Below, piece by piece: positions 18,357 through 28,364 of a stretch of 64,000 bases of DNA. This DNA comes from Paenibacillus_AB hodogayensis (lineage in GTDB: Bacteria > Bacillota > Bacilli > Paenibacillales > NBRC-103111), in assembly GCF_039536325.1 (NCBI RefSeq), contig NZ_BAAAYO010000005.1, positions 1 to 64,000 on the forward strand, written 5' to 3'. The notes beneath the pieces are model-generated. The model had not been told where the DNA came from. It was given only the letters and a program-made list of their open reading frames with translations, and made no database searches. The first letter of the stretch is position 1. Every line of letters starts with the position of its first letter. The position numbers and the translations under genes are program-made.

Positions 18357-18376
18357 AACAACCTCCGCTTACCGAA

Positions 18377-19264
18377 TTAGTAGTTCACCCATTTTTTCTG
18401 ACCGTACAATTGCACGATTGTAATGAGCATGACGCAGCCGAACAAGATCAACGCCATCGAGGAAGCATATCCCGTCTTTAATCCTTCAAAGGCCGTATTG
18501 TACAAATAGTGGGTTACGACCGAAGTGGAGTTGGAGGGCCCCCCGTCCGTCAATACTTTAATGATATCGAACGATTTGAAGCTGCTGATGAGGCCGGTTA
18601 CCATCAGGAAAAAAGTAGTCGGCGATACGAGCGGCAGCGTCACCTTCCAGAACCTTTTCCACGATCCGGCGCCATCGATCTCCGCCGCTTCGTAAAGCTC
18701 CTTCGGAATCGATTGCAGAGCGGCCAAATAAACAATGAGACAGAAGCCGATCCCAATCCACACCATAATGATCATCACCGACGGCAGTGCATAATGAATG
18801 TCGGCCAGCCATTTCGGCGGATTCGCCATACCTAACGCGTTCAAGGTTTGGTTGACAGGTCCGTACGACGGGTGAAACAACAGCTGGAAGACGATCGCGA
18901 CCGCGACAATGCTGGAAATGTAGGGCATGAAAAACATGACTTTCATTAAACCTTTGAGGTAAACGAATTTATCGATAATAACGGAAAGCGCTAAAGCGAC
19001 AATCAATTGAATCGGTACGGCCAGCAGCAAGATGATGTTGTTGCGAAACGAGATGCCGAACAGCGGATCGTCGAACAGCTTTACGTAGTTTTGGAACCCG
19101 ATGAACTTGATCTTATCGATGCCGGCTATAAAGCTCCACTGCGTAAAGCTTAATATAAACGTGATGAGCGCCGGGACGATGGTCAGGACGATTAATCCGA
19201 TCATCATCGGAGCGACGAAGATGTAGCCGGCCAAGTTTTCTTCCTTCTCCTTCTTGATTTTCAT
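18377..19264 (-). CDS. Sugar ABC importer permease (MalF type)
   Basis: The 295-residue protein has six membrane helices and the EAA loop LYEAAEIDGAGSWKRFWKVTLPLVSP. It lacks the large extracellular loop of enteric MalF, as is normal in Gram-positive oligosaccharide importers. It lies 33 bases downstream of the GH2 gene and forms the heterodimeric channel with the MalG-type partner. Confidence 0.93.
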   Translation of the reverse strand: MKIKKEKEENLAGYIFVAPMMIGLIVLTIVPALITFILSFTQWSFIAGIDKIKFIGFQNYVKLFDDPLFGISFRNNIILLLAVPIQLIVALALSVIIDKFVYLKGLMKVMFFMPYISSIVAVAIVFQLLFHPSYGPVNQTLNALGMANPPKWLADIHYALPSVMIIMVWIGIGFCLIVYLAALQSIPKELYEAAEIDGAGSWKRFWKVTLPLVSPTTFFLMVTGLISSFKSFDIIKVLTDGGPSNSTSVVTHYLYNTAFEGLKTGYASSMALILFGCVMLITIVQLYGQKKWVNY

Positions 19265-19297
19265 TCGAATTCACCTCGCCCTAGTCGTTCGGTATGC

Positions 19298-21070
19298 TTA
19301 TTTGTTCTCATAAAACTGCTGCATCACATAAAAGGCCGGCTTCGTATAGCTCTTATCCTCGGAGAGCAGACCCTTCGTATTGTAATAGTTCTGAGTGGTC
19401 GTATGGAGCCTGCGCGGGCAGCGGAAGTCGTATAAGATCCAGGGACTGGTTCCTCTCACGTACGGAATGTTCCCGAGAACCTCGACCTGCTTCTTGTAAA
19501 TGTCCAGCTGGCAATCTTCCGTCCCTTTCTCGTCGACGGTACCGCGGTGTCCGGCTTTGGCGTCGGCGCCGAATTCCGTAATGACCACGGGCTTATCCGG
19601 CTTGCTGTTCTCGAACAGCTTGATCAAATTGCTGAAATCGGTCTGGTACCAGCCGTAATATTGATTCGCGCCGATGATGTCCAAATAATCGGCCAGTCTG
19701 TCGTCGATCACGTGGTTGTCATGATCGAGAAGGCATGCGGCGGAGACGAGACGGGTCGGGTCCAGTTGCTTGGCCTTCTTCGCCAGAGAACTCATGAATC
19801 GGAGCCTTGCTTCCGTATCCGCATTCTCGTTGCCGACCGACCATATGATGACGCTTGCCCGGTTGCGGTCCCTCTTGATCAGCTCGGTCAATTGATTTTC
19901 GGCATCCCGGTACGTTTCTTCATTATCGAATTCGATCGCCCAGTACACCGGAATTTCTTCCCATAGCATAATGCCCATGCGATCGGCCAATTTGGCGGCT
20001 TTTTCCGTATGGGGATAATGAGCCAGCCGCATATAGTTGCAATTCATTTTCTTCGCCAGATTGAAGTTCTCGATCATTTCTTCTTCCGATACGGCTTTGC
20101 CGTTCGGTACACTTTCTTCGTGCGCGCTGATTCCCTTCAGGTAGATCGGTTTGCCGTTTAACAAAATGTCGGTACCTTCTACGCGTATTTCGCGGAATCC
20201 GATCGATTCGCGGATGCAGTCTGTCCCGTACTCGACGGTTACCTCATACAGCTTCGGATGTTCGGGACTCCACAGCTCCGGTACCGCATCCAGGACGGCC
20301 GTTCCTTGCCCGTTCCTGACTTCGATCGGCAGCGATAGGCCGAGTTCCCGGATCGTCAACATGGCTTCGCCGTCCAGCTCCGGTCCGTCGAGGACAAACT
20401 CTACGCCGATTTTCGAGAAAGAGCTTCCCGGCACCAAATGGATCGCGAAGTCCTTGATGAACGTTTGCGGCAGCCGGATGATTTCCACATCCCGATACAT
20501 GCCTCCGTAGTTAAACCAATCCGTATTTTCACTCGGCACCTGCTCGCGTTTGCGCGTGTTGTTGGCCACGACGAGGATGCGGTTCGACTCCTTCAAACGG
20601 CCGGTCACTTCAAGGAAGAAGGGAGTGGAGCCGCCCTTGTGAAAGCCCGCGTATTCCCGGTTCAAAAAAACTTTGGCGTCGTAATTGACCGCTCCGAATT
20701 TGATGAACACTCTCTCTTCGCTTTTGCCGGCATACATGAAGGTCCGGGTATAAACGGCGCTTCCTTCGTAATAGAAAAATTTTTCCTTTTGCGTATTCCA
20801 AGAGGAGGGAACCTTGATTTTCTCCCATTCGTCAAAGCTGAAATCGATCGGATTCGTTCTCCCGTCTTCATCCGTGTACTGTTCTTCAAACCACTTGGCC
20901 CGGAGGCAAGTATCGTATTGATCGATTCCGAAATTCCAGAAGCCGTTCAAAGATTCTTTTTCTCTTCCGCTGTCATAGATCATGCTTTCATGCGTGATCG
21001 GTTTCGATAAGTACGGGCTCAAATAAGAAGGGTTATGGAGATGATCGACAAAGTTCGCCGCTTGTTTCAA
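19298..21070 (-). CDS. Glycoside hydrolase family 2, probable beta-glucuronidase
   Basis: The 590-residue enzyme shows the GH2 order of jelly-roll, immunoglobulin-like and TIM-barrel domains. The acid/base glutamate is Glu415 in SVGNEN and the nucleophile Glu499 in VITEFGADA. Asn564-Thr-Lys566 forms an N-x-K motif like the one that recognises the glucuronate carboxylate in E. coli GusA (Glu413, Glu504, Asn566, Lys568), so beta-glucuronidase is favoured over beta-galactosidase. There is no signal peptide, so it acts on imported oligosaccharide in the cytoplasm. TTG at 21070 is chosen because AAAGGGAG lies seven bases upstream. It is the first gene of the minus-strand operon with the importer and YesMN. 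Confidence 0.88.
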   Translation of the reverse strand: MKQAANFVDHLHNPSYLSPYLSKPITHESMIYDSGREKESLNGFWNFGIDQYDTCLRAKWFEEQYTDEDGRTNPIDFSFDEWEKIKVPSSWNTQKEKFFYYEGSAVYTRTFMYAGKSEERVFIKFGAVNYDAKVFLNREYAGFHKGGSTPFFLEVTGRLKESNRILVVANNTRKREQVPSENTDWFNYGGMYRDVEIIRLPQTFIKDFAIHLVPGSSFSKIGVEFVLDGPELDGEAMLTIRELGLSLPIEVRNGQGTAVLDAVPELWSPEHPKLYEVTVEYGTDCIRESIGFREIRVEGTDILLNGKPIYLKGISAHEESVPNGKAVSEEEMIENFNLAKKMNCNYMRLAHYPHTEKAAKLADRMGIMLWEEIPVYWAIEFDNEETYRDAENQLTELIKRDRNRASVIIWSVGNENADTEARLRFMSSLAKKAKQLDPTRLVSAACLLDHDNHVIDDRLADYLDIIGANQYYGWYQTDFSNLIKLFENSKPDKPVVITEFGADAKAGHRGTVDEKGTEDCQLDIYKKQVEVLGNIPYVRGTSPWILYDFRCPRRLHTTTQNYYNTKGLLSEDKSYTKPAFYVMQQFYENK

Positions 21071-21108
21071 GTGAATACTCCCTTTCGGTTTTGGTCGTTG
21101 TAGCACCT

Positions 21109-21138
21109 ATTAAACCTTTTTTGGGCATCCATTGACAA
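21109..21138 (-). promoter_or_regulatory. Promoter of the GH2-importer operon
   Basis: On the minus strand TTGTCA (21133-21138) and TTTAAT (21109-21114) are separated by 18 bp and lie about 40 bases before the GH2 start. The rest of 21139-21347 is the divergent control region for the plus-strand permease; its promoter is not clear, with a weak -10 TATAGT near 21286. Confidence 0.6.
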
Positions 21139-21347
21139 GAAAGGGAATTGACCAATCCTAAAATATTTTTACCTTGCAGGTATTATCATGAAAGGCATAT
21201 CGGAGCAAAAAAGGTGTAGTCCTTCCGAGCAAAACAAGTGGAGGCTGAAAAAAACGGAATATTTCCAGCGATTCCAGCGGTTGTTATAGTGGGATCGAGC
21301 CGCAACGTAACCGGCCGACATCAGGAGGAAGGAAAGGAGAATGAGGA

Positions 21348-22313
21348 ATGCTTGCACAACCGGCCGCCGATCCCGCAAGCCGCGAAAGCGTCCGCCCGAC
21401 GGTGAAACGAAAATCGTTATGGAGGGACTTGAAGCGCAGACCGTTTCTGTATGTGCTGCTCGTCCCCGTAATCGCCTACTTTATCGTATTCAAATATTTT
21501 CCTATGTATGGGGAAATTATCGCATTCAAAGAATTTCGGCTGGCGGACGGGATTTGGGGCAGCAAATGGGTCGGGCTGGAGCACTTCAACCGTTTGGTGC
21601 ACAGCAGCGATCTGGTCAAGATTATCCGCAACACGCTGCTTTTAAACTTATACGGGCTATGTATCGGCTTTCCAGTCCCGATTGCGCTCGCCATTATTTT
21701 GAACGAGGTGCGGCTGGAATGGTACAAGCGCATCGTGCAAAACCTGCTTTATTTGCCGCATTTTTTATCGTGGATTATTCTCGGCACCATCGTAATCGGA
21801 CTGTTGTCCCCAAGCACCGGTTTTATTAATCATATTTTGAAGGCGTTCGGCTTCGAGCCGGTCTATTTTATGGGCAGCACCTTTTGGTGGCCGTTCGTTT
21901 ATGTGTTTTCCAGCATATGGAGGGACGCTGGGTTTGGCACCATCTTGTATTTGGCGGCGATGTCCAGCATTGATCCGCATCTGTATGAGGCGGCGCGAAT
22001 AGACGGAGGCGGCAAGCTGCGGCAAATTTGGCATGTGACGCTGCCGGGAATCCGGAGCACGATCGCGCTCATGCTCGTTTTGCAAATGGGCCGCATGCTC
22101 GACGTCGGCTTCGAGCACGTGTGGGTGCTGACGAATCCGATGGTGACGAGCGTTTCCGATGTGATGAGCACGTATATTTACAGATTGGGCTTGATTAACC
22201 TTCAATACAGCTACACGACCGCAATCGGATTGTTTCAATCCATCATAGGTTTGGTGCTGGTGCTTTCGGTAAACCGCATCATACGGGCGATGGGAGAGCG
22301 TGCGCTATGGTAA
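21348..22313 (+). CDS. ABC importer permease (LplB/YtcP group)
   Basis: The 321-residue protein begins with a cytoplasmic tail of about 35 residues, then six membrane helices, with the EAA loop LYEAARIDGGGKLRQIWHVTLPGI and the family segment KYFPMYGEIIAFKEFR. LplB-type permeases import oligosaccharides, notably pectin or hemicellulose fragments. It is the first gene of a plus-strand operon with a second permease, binding protein, regulator and PL22-like enzyme. Confidence 0.92.
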   Translation: MLAQPAADPASRESVRPTVKRKSLWRDLKRRPFLYVLLVPVIAYFIVFKYFPMYGEIIAFKEFRLADGIWGSKWVGLEHFNRLVHSSDLVKIIRNTLLLNLYGLCIGFPVPIALAIILNEVRLEWYKRIVQNLLYLPHFLSWIILGTIVIGLLSPSTGFINHILKAFGFEPVYFMGSTFWWPFVYVFSSIWRDAGFGTILYLAAMSSIDPHLYEAARIDGGGKLRQIWHVTLPGIRSTIALMLVLQMGRMLDVGFEHVWVLTNPMVTSVSDVMSTYIYRLGLINLQYSYTTAIGLFQSIIGLVLVLSVNRIIRAMGERALW

Positions 22314-22340
22314 TGAAAGCACGGAAAGGAGGGGCGGCGG

Positions 22341-23210
22341 ATGTCTAACCCGAAAGGCCGCTTGTTCCGCGGCATCCTGTATGTGTTCCTGGCGTTATGC
22401 GCCTTTTCCACGTTGTTTCCGTTTCTGAACGTGCTGGCGGTTTCCCTCAGCTCCAGCGAAGCGATTCGTTCCGGCAACGTTTCGATCTGGCCGAAAGCGT
22501 TTACCCTGGACGCCTACCGAAATTTGGTGGACGACGGCCAACTGTTCGTCGCGATGCGAAATACGGCTCTGATGACGGTCGTCGGCACGGTTCTCAATAT
22601 ACTGGTGACCATTATGGCCGCTTATCCGCTGTCCAAAACCGATCTCCGCGGACGGGGGCCGGTACTCGGAATGATCATTTTCACGATGCTGTTCGGCGGA
22701 GGGTTGATTCCGCAGTTTCTGCTCATTAAAAGCTTGGGCCTCATGAATACGTATTGGGCGCTATGGCTGCCCGGACTGATCAGCACGTACAATCTGTTCG
22801 TCCTGAAGACGTTCTTCGAGGGTCTGCCTAGCGAGTTGGAGGAATCGGCTTCCATCGACGGGGCCAAAGATTGGGTGGTGCTGGTGCGGATCGTCCTGCC
22901 CCTGGCGCTTCCCGTGCTTGCGGCGCTAACGCTTTTCTATGCGGTCGGCTGGTGGAACGCCTACTACAATGTGCTGATCTTCATCAAAAGCTCGGATAAG
23001 ATGTCGCTCATGGTCAAGCTGTATCAGATGATCGACAACCTCGATCCGTCGCTGCTGATAGGGGATCCGACGCAAGGAAACGACGCGCTGCCGCCGGAAG
23101 GCGTACGCGCCGGAGCCGCCATGCTGGCTGCGCTGCCGATTCTGCTCATTTATCCGTTCCTGCAAAAATATTTCGTGAAAGGCGTGCTGATGGGCTCGGT
23201 AAAGGGATAG
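22341..23210 (+). CDS. ABC importer permease (LplC/YtcP type)
   Basis: The 289-residue permease has six membrane helices and the EAA-like loop ELEESASIDGAKDWVVLVRIVLP, followed by the WWNAYYN segment characteristic of LplC proteins, and ends in GSVKG. It starts 27 bases after the first permease with GGAGGGG upstream. It completes the channel; no ATPase is encoded, so a shared ATPase is presumed. Confidence 0.92.
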   Translation: MSNPKGRLFRGILYVFLALCAFSTLFPFLNVLAVSLSSSEAIRSGNVSIWPKAFTLDAYRNLVDDGQLFVAMRNTALMTVVGTVLNILVTIMAAYPLSKTDLRGRGPVLGMIIFTMLFGGGLIPQFLLIKSLGLMNTYWALWLPGLISTYNLFVLKTFFEGLPSELEESASIDGAKDWVVLVRIVLPLALPVLAALTLFYAVGWWNAYYNVLIFIKSSDKMSLMVKLYQMIDNLDPSLLIGDPTQGNDALPPEGVRAGAAMLAALPILLIYPFLQKYFVKGVLMGSVKG

Positions 23211-23240
23211 TTGCCGAGCGCACAGCGTTCATGGTTCATT

Positions 23241-23267
23241 ACGGCGCTAATTGCCGTGTGATATAAT
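23241..23267 (+). promoter_or_regulatory. Hairpin and -10-like element before the binding-protein gene
   Basis: ACGGC-7-GCCGT forms a short stem and TATAAT occurs at 23262-23267 with TTACGG 17 bp upstream. Either an internal promoter or a stabilising stem could raise binding-protein output over permeases. Confidence 0.4.
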
Positions 23268-23290
23268 CATTTTCTATGGGAGGTCATGGT

Positions 23291-24880
23291 GTGATCAAAA
23301 CAAAACGGTGGGTGCTTGGTACCGCGATTATGGCGGTTACGCTGGGAACGGCGTTAACCGGCTGCGGCAAAACGGAGGAAGGGGCAAACGGCGGGGAACC
23401 GTCCTCTTCCGGCAGTTCGGACAAGTACGACAAATTGCCGAGGGCCATCAGCGTTTCGATGTACGATCGGGGCGCCGTCGCCGCGGATGAAGGATCCTAC
23501 GAGCAAAACCGCTGGACGAAGTGGATTCAGGAGCAATCGGGCATTCAAGTCAAATTTGTTCCGGTTCCCCGCAATCAGGCGCAGGAAAAGCTGAATACGC
23601 TCATTGCCTCCGGCGAAGCGCCGGATCTCATCTGGGAATACGACCGCAACTATATCGGCACGCTCGTTACGCAGGGCGTCGTACAGCCGCTTGACGATTA
23701 TATTGATAAATACAGCACGGTGCTCAAGAAATATATAAGCGAAAACCAGGATCTGAAGCCGTTTATGACGTTCAACGGCAAAATATACGGGTTCACGGCA
23801 AGACGGCCGATGAACGGCCTGGCCAATGCCGGCATGTGGATTCGGCAGGATTGGCTGGATAAGGTGGGCATGAAGGCGCCGACGACGGAGGAAGAGTTTT
23901 TCACGGTCGTTAAGGCATTCAAGGATAAAGGTCTCGCCGGGAGTGCGAGCGCGCCGGTCGTTTCCATGTATGTGTGGCCAAACGTCATAAGCGGTCTTTA
24001 TGCGACGCACAGCACGCAATGGTATCTCGAAGGGGGCAAGATGACCAACGCAAGCTTCGTCGACCGCAATGTGGGCGCACTCTCGTTCGAGCGGAAGCTG
24101 TACGAGAACGGGTATATCGACAAAGAATATTTGACGGATAAAAACAGCCAGAAGACGATGACCGATTGGGCGCTCGGCAAAACGGGCATTCTGATCGGCA
24201 CAGTCGGCAACGGCATCGACGGCTATATGAAAGATCTGATCAAGAACATTCCCGATGCGAATCCGGTGCCGCTGGCGGCGTTCTCGACCCAGTACGGCAA
24301 GTTCGGCTTTTACCAGGAAACGCCGGCCAATATTTTCGTCGCATTCAATAAGGATATGAAAAACCCGAAGGCGGCGATCGAATATCTCGATTGGATGTTG
24401 GATAAAGGCTGGTACTCGCTTATGAACGGCGTCGAGAACACGCATTACAAATTAGTGAACGGCGTCGCGCAAATCATCGATGCCGACAAGTTCAAGAAAG
24501 AGGTCGCGTATGCGGGCGAGTACGCGATAGTCCGGAATGACGCCAAGACGTTCAAGCTGGAGGACCTGATTACGAAAGCCGCTCCAGATCCGCTTTCGCA
24601 GCGTTGGGCGAAGCTGAATGTAGAAGCGATGAAGACGTCGCTTAGCGTGCCGTTCCGCCGCGATATCCCGTACGCGCCGAACTCGCCGGAGATCGCCAAC
24701 GTGTTCGCAAGCGTCGCGCCGAAGTTGACGGAAATTCGCACGAGAGCGATCGTCAAAGGCGACATTACGCCGGAGCAAGCGCTTGATATGATGCGCAAAG
24801 AGTACAAGAGCGCAGGTGGAGACAAGGCCGATCAAATAGCCCAAGAGTGGTACGAGAGCAATAAAGCGGGCTTTAAATAA
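23291..24880 (+). CDS. LplA-like oligosaccharide-binding lipoprotein
   Basis: The 529-residue protein carries a lipoprotein signal with lipobox LTGC, a Gly/Ser-rich linker and a long family-1 solute-binding domain, the usual size for LplA proteins (about 500-560). GTG 23291 is preferred over ATG 23276 since GGGAGG lies seven bases upstream. Mid-protein aromatic-rich loops such as GFYQETPANIF suggest sugar stacking. It delivers substrate to the two permeases just upstream and may also inform the membrane regulator encoded next. Confidence 0.9.
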   Translation: MIKTKRWVLGTAIMAVTLGTALTGCGKTEEGANGGEPSSSGSSDKYDKLPRAISVSMYDRGAVAADEGSYEQNRWTKWIQEQSGIQVKFVPVPRNQAQEKLNTLIASGEAPDLIWEYDRNYIGTLVTQGVVQPLDDYIDKYSTVLKKYISENQDLKPFMTFNGKIYGFTARRPMNGLANAGMWIRQDWLDKVGMKAPTTEEEFFTVVKAFKDKGLAGSASAPVVSMYVWPNVISGLYATHSTQWYLEGGKMTNASFVDRNVGALSFERKLYENGYIDKEYLTDKNSQKTMTDWALGKTGILIGTVGNGIDGYMKDLIKNIPDANPVPLAAFSTQYGKFGFYQETPANIFVAFNKDMKNPKAAIEYLDWMLDKGWYSLMNGVENTHYKLVNGVAQIIDADKFKKEVAYAGEYAIVRNDAKTFKLEDLITKAAPDPLSQRWAKLNVEAMKTSLSVPFRRDIPYAPNSPEIANVFASVAPKLTEIRTRAIVKGDITPEQALDMMRKEYKSAGGDKADQIAQEWYESNKAGFK

Positions 24881-24909
24881 TATCCGGCGGCAAAAAAGGG
24901 GGCAGCGAC

Positions 24910-27240
24910 ATGTTGTGGGGGCGATGGCGGAGTCATTCGAAGCGGGCGATCACGGTTATTTTACTATTCTTAAGCGTTTGCATCGTTTCGACGGCCGGGC
25001 TGTCCTATTTCATCACGACCGATCACCTTCAGGATGGAATCGAGCGCACGAACATGTCGCTGCTCCGCGAAGTAAACGATAAGCTGCTGCTGGTGCTCAA
25101 GGCTGTCGATTCGGAAGCGATTCAGTTTTTGCGCAGCCGGGATATGTGGGCGTTTATGGAGGACGATTCCGGGGACGAACAAGACAGTATTGCGATCAAC
25201 AACCGGATTGGCGATATATTGCTCAGCAATAACGTCATTTTTTCCATCGATCTGTATTCGTACGCCAAAAAGCGCTGGTCGCAGACCACTCCGTTCCAGC
25301 AGGCGGAGGCGGGCGTCGATTACCAATGGATCGGCCCGTTCGAACGGTACAAAGGGTTTTATCAGCTGATCGGCACGCGGAAGCTGGCACTGGACGATTC
25401 CCACGCCATCTGGCATAACGTGATGACGCTCATTCGCTCCTATCCGCTTACGCACGTGGAAGGATACCGGAAAGGAGCCGTCGCGGTCAATATCGACGAG
25501 CTGTCCATTTTCAATTTGATTAAACATGCGGTCGACCCTTCTCTCGGCTACATGTTTATTGCCGACGCGCAAGGAACGATTATCAGCCATGCGGATAAAT
25601 CGCTGATCGGAACGAGGACGAGCGAAGCGCTCTGGTCGGCCCAAATGAACGAGAAAAGCGAAGGACAGTTCCGCACGAAGCTGAACGGCGTGAACAATAC
25701 GGTTTTTTATATGAAAAGTCCGTTCACGGGCTGGGAGATCGTCAGCGTCGTATCCGACACGGAGCTTAGCAAGCCGCTTGTCCAAGTGCGGAACATGCTG
25801 GTCATGATTATTCTCGTGCTGCTGGCGCTCGCCGTCGGCATGTCGGCGGCGGTCAATCGCTGGATGTTCCGGCCGGTGTACCGGGTGCTCTCCAATGTGA
25901 CGAACCAGCTTCAGTCGCACCGCGCCTATGAAAGCAAAACGGGACAAATGGCGGACGACGAATTGGCCGGTATAGAAGTTTCGCTATCGCATATTTTGGC
26001 GGAAAGCGACCGCATGTTTCGGCATATGCGCGAAACGCAGCCGGTCGTCAAATGGCGGCTTGCGATGGATGCTTTGATCGGGGCGCGCAAAAATCCGGAG
26101 CTGCTGGCCAGTCTCGAAGCGATCGGGTTCCCGCTGCACCCCGTCCAGGCGATGGTTATGGCTGCGGCATTCGATCGGCAAGCGGAAATTGCTTCGCCGC
26201 GGGATCTTCACCTGTATTGCTACGCGCTCTGCAACGTGGCGGAAGAAATCATCAACACCGAATACCGCGGCGTTGCCATCGAAGCCCGCGACGGACTTGT
26301 CGCTATCGTCATCAGCTTCGCCGAGACGGATGGCGAAGCGAATGCATTGCGGGCTCTGGCGATCGCGGATATGATCAAGAGCTACACGAAGGAGCAGTTC
26401 AAGCGGACGATTTCCATCGGACTGGGCCGGATGACGCAAGGGGCGGATACGCTTCAGTCTTCTTACCACGATGCGCTCGCGGCGCTTTCGTACAAAATGA
26501 TTCTTGGCGGCAACGCGATTATCTCCAGTGAAGATATTCGCGAGCCGGCAAGCGGCGAATTCATCCATCTTCTCGGGATGACGGATGCGATCATCGACTC
26601 GCTGCGGTTGACGGATAGCGAGAAGATGGCGAAGCAGACGGAACGTTGGTTTGCGGAAATGGCCGGCAGCGGCGCTGCGCCCGATATGATCCGGCAGCTT
26701 GTCGTGCAGTTTATGATGAAGGCGGCCAAAGCCGTGGGCGAGATCGACCCGGCGCTGCTGGAGGAGGCGCCTCCGCATCGGCTGTTCGACCTGCTGAACC
26801 AGTATGAGAGCATTCGCGAGCTTTCCGATTACGTGAACGAGCAGCTTGGCCGGTATGCGGCGCAAATCGGGGAGAGGCGGAGCAGCCGGGAACGGAATGA
26901 CGTTATCGAGCGGATCATCGCGTTTATCGACGCGCGCTATATGCACAGCGATTTGTCATTGAATGTGCTGGCTAGCGAGTTCAAGCTGAGCGTGTCGCAT
27001 ATGAGCCGTCTGTTCAAGGAACGGACGGGGGGCAACTTCATCGACTATTTGATGGGCATCCGGTTGAAGAAAGCGAAAGAACTGCTTGCGGACACGGATA
27101 TGCTCATCCGGGATATATCCGGCGCGGTCGGCTACACGAACGTCAACAGCTTTGTACGGATTTTCAAGAAGAGCAGCGGATTTACGCCCGGCGAATACCG
27201 CGAACGGGAGCAGTCGCGCGGCGAGGCCGGGGAACCCTAA
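24910..27240 (+). CDS. Membrane-anchored AraC-family regulator
   Basis: The 776-residue protein has a membrane helix near residues 14-35, an extracytoplasmic sensor of about 260 residues, a second helix near 295-315 (LVMIILVLLALAVGMSAAV), a cytoplasmic linker of about 350 residues and a C-terminal pair of AraC helix-turn-helix motifs (LNVLASEFKLSVSHMSRLFK and ISGAVGYTNVNSFVRIFKKSSG). This one-component design, a YesM-like sensor fused to a YesN-like output, is common in Paenibacillus next to LplABC importers. It probably activates its own operon when the oligosaccharide or loaded binding protein is sensed outside. It follows the binding-protein gene by 29 bases. Confidence 0.9.
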   Translation: MLWGRWRSHSKRAITVILLFLSVCIVSTAGLSYFITTDHLQDGIERTNMSLLREVNDKLLLVLKAVDSEAIQFLRSRDMWAFMEDDSGDEQDSIAINNRIGDILLSNNVIFSIDLYSYAKKRWSQTTPFQQAEAGVDYQWIGPFERYKGFYQLIGTRKLALDDSHAIWHNVMTLIRSYPLTHVEGYRKGAVAVNIDELSIFNLIKHAVDPSLGYMFIADAQGTIISHADKSLIGTRTSEALWSAQMNEKSEGQFRTKLNGVNNTVFYMKSPFTGWEIVSVVSDTELSKPLVQVRNMLVMIILVLLALAVGMSAAVNRWMFRPVYRVLSNVTNQLQSHRAYESKTGQMADDELAGIEVSLSHILAESDRMFRHMRETQPVVKWRLAMDALIGARKNPELLASLEAIGFPLHPVQAMVMAAAFDRQAEIASPRDLHLYCYALCNVAEEIINTEYRGVAIEARDGLVAIVISFAETDGEANALRALAIADMIKSYTKEQFKRTISIGLGRMTQGADTLQSSYHDALAALSYKMILGGNAIISSEDIREPASGEFIHLLGMTDAIIDSLRLTDSEKMAKQTERWFAEMAGSGAAPDMIRQLVVQFMMKAAKAVGEIDPALLEEAPPHRLFDLLNQYESIRELSDYVNEQLGRYAAQIGERRSSRERNDVIERIIAFIDARYMHSDLSLNVLASEFKLSVSHMSRLFKERTGGNFIDYLMGIRLKKAKELLADTDMLIRDISGAVGYTNVNSFVRIFKKSSGFTPGEYREREQSRGEAGEP

Positions 27241-27270
27241 TTCGAACGAAACCTACTGGAGGCGAGCTCG

Positions 27271-28356
27271 ATGCTGAAGAAAACGGCATTTGCGGATACC
27301 ATGACCGGACTGCCGATTTACGCTATCGGGTGTGAAGAAAGCGATACGGCGCATCAATATTTTACGGCGATGACGTGGCTGACGAACAGCCGGCATTTGA
27401 TCGTCCATACGGATATCGACCGGGAGAAGCTGACGGGAAACGTCGTCCGCTTCGATACGGAAACGGGCGAGGCCCAGGTGCTGGAGGAAAGGCGGCTGGG
27501 CTGGGGACGAGGCGTCGTTTCGTGCGAGGACGTCCTGTACTTGTTCGACAACAACGAGCTGTACGCCATCGACGCGTGGAGCGGAGCGCGGCGCACGGTA
27601 TGCAAGCTTGGGGAGCATTGCTCTTTTCATGGCCCCTTATCGATTACAAACGACGGCAGGACGCTTGGCGTCTACTGGAAGGAACAGCTTCCTGGGCAGG
27701 CAGAGCAGTGGGTGATCGGCACCGTGCATGCGGATACCGGAGTCGTTCGCGAAGCGGCCCGTCCCTTGTTCGACGAGCCTTATCCGGTGGCGAATCATGC
27801 GATGATCAGTCCGGCGGATCCCGAGCTTGTATTCTACGCCCATGAGGGGAAAACCGAGCATATTCCGGATCGGCTATGGGTCGCGGACATCCGTAGCGGA
27901 CAATCGGTTAACGTCTTTTTACAAAAAAAAGACGAAGACGGACGACTGGCGGAATATGTCGGGCACGAGATGTGGGCCTATGACGGCAGCGGGCTGATTT
28001 TCGTAAAATATCCCCAAAGTCCGGATAAACCGACAGGCGTTTATTTCGCGGAGAAGCGGGGCGAGCGGAGCGAATTCGTGAATGGGGACTACAAGTACTG
28101 GCATGCGGGCATCAGTCCCGACGGCCGGTATGCCGTGGCGGATACGCAGGAGCCCGGCGTTTCCAAAATCGTCCTGATCGACATAGCTGCGAAGCAATCG
28201 AAGCTGCTGTGCGAATTGCCGTGCCGCGGCGTGCATCCCGGACATCCGCACCCGTCGTTTAGTCCGGACAGCCGCAAGATCGCATTCACGTTCTCGGATG
28301 AGCGGGATGTGCTTCGGGTGGGCATCATCGATCTCGCCGACTGCTCGCCCGGATGA
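27271..28356 (+). CDS. Oligogalacturonate-lyase-like protein (PL22 family, beta-propeller)
   Basis: The 361-residue protein has repeated SPDGR/SPDSRKIAF blades of a seven-bladed propeller. The C-terminal stretch HPGHPHPSFSPDSRKIAFTFS closely matches the metal-binding region of oligogalacturonate lyases, where clustered histidines bind Mn2+ for beta-elimination of unsaturated digalacturonate; another candidate ligand is in YWHAGISPDGR. No signal peptide is seen, consistent with cytoplasmic cleavage of imported oligogalacturonides. It is the last gene of the LplABC-like operon, so the importer probably carries pectin fragments. A non-lyase propeller protein of the same superfamily is possible. 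Confidence 0.8.
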   Translation: MLKKTAFADTMTGLPIYAIGCEESDTAHQYFTAMTWLTNSRHLIVHTDIDREKLTGNVVRFDTETGEAQVLEERRLGWGRGVVSCEDVLYLFDNNELYAIDAWSGARRTVCKLGEHCSFHGPLSITNDGRTLGVYWKEQLPGQAEQWVIGTVHADTGVVREAARPLFDEPYPVANHAMISPADPELVFYAHEGKTEHIPDRLWVADIRSGQSVNVFLQKKDEDGRLAEYVGHEMWAYDGSGLIFVKYPQSPDKPTGVYFAEKRGERSEFVNGDYKYWHAGISPDGRYAVADTQEPGVSKIVLIDIAAKQSKLLCELPCRGVHPGHPHPSFSPDSRKIAFTFSDERDVLRVGIIDLADCSPG

Positions 28357-28364
28357 ATGCTGGG

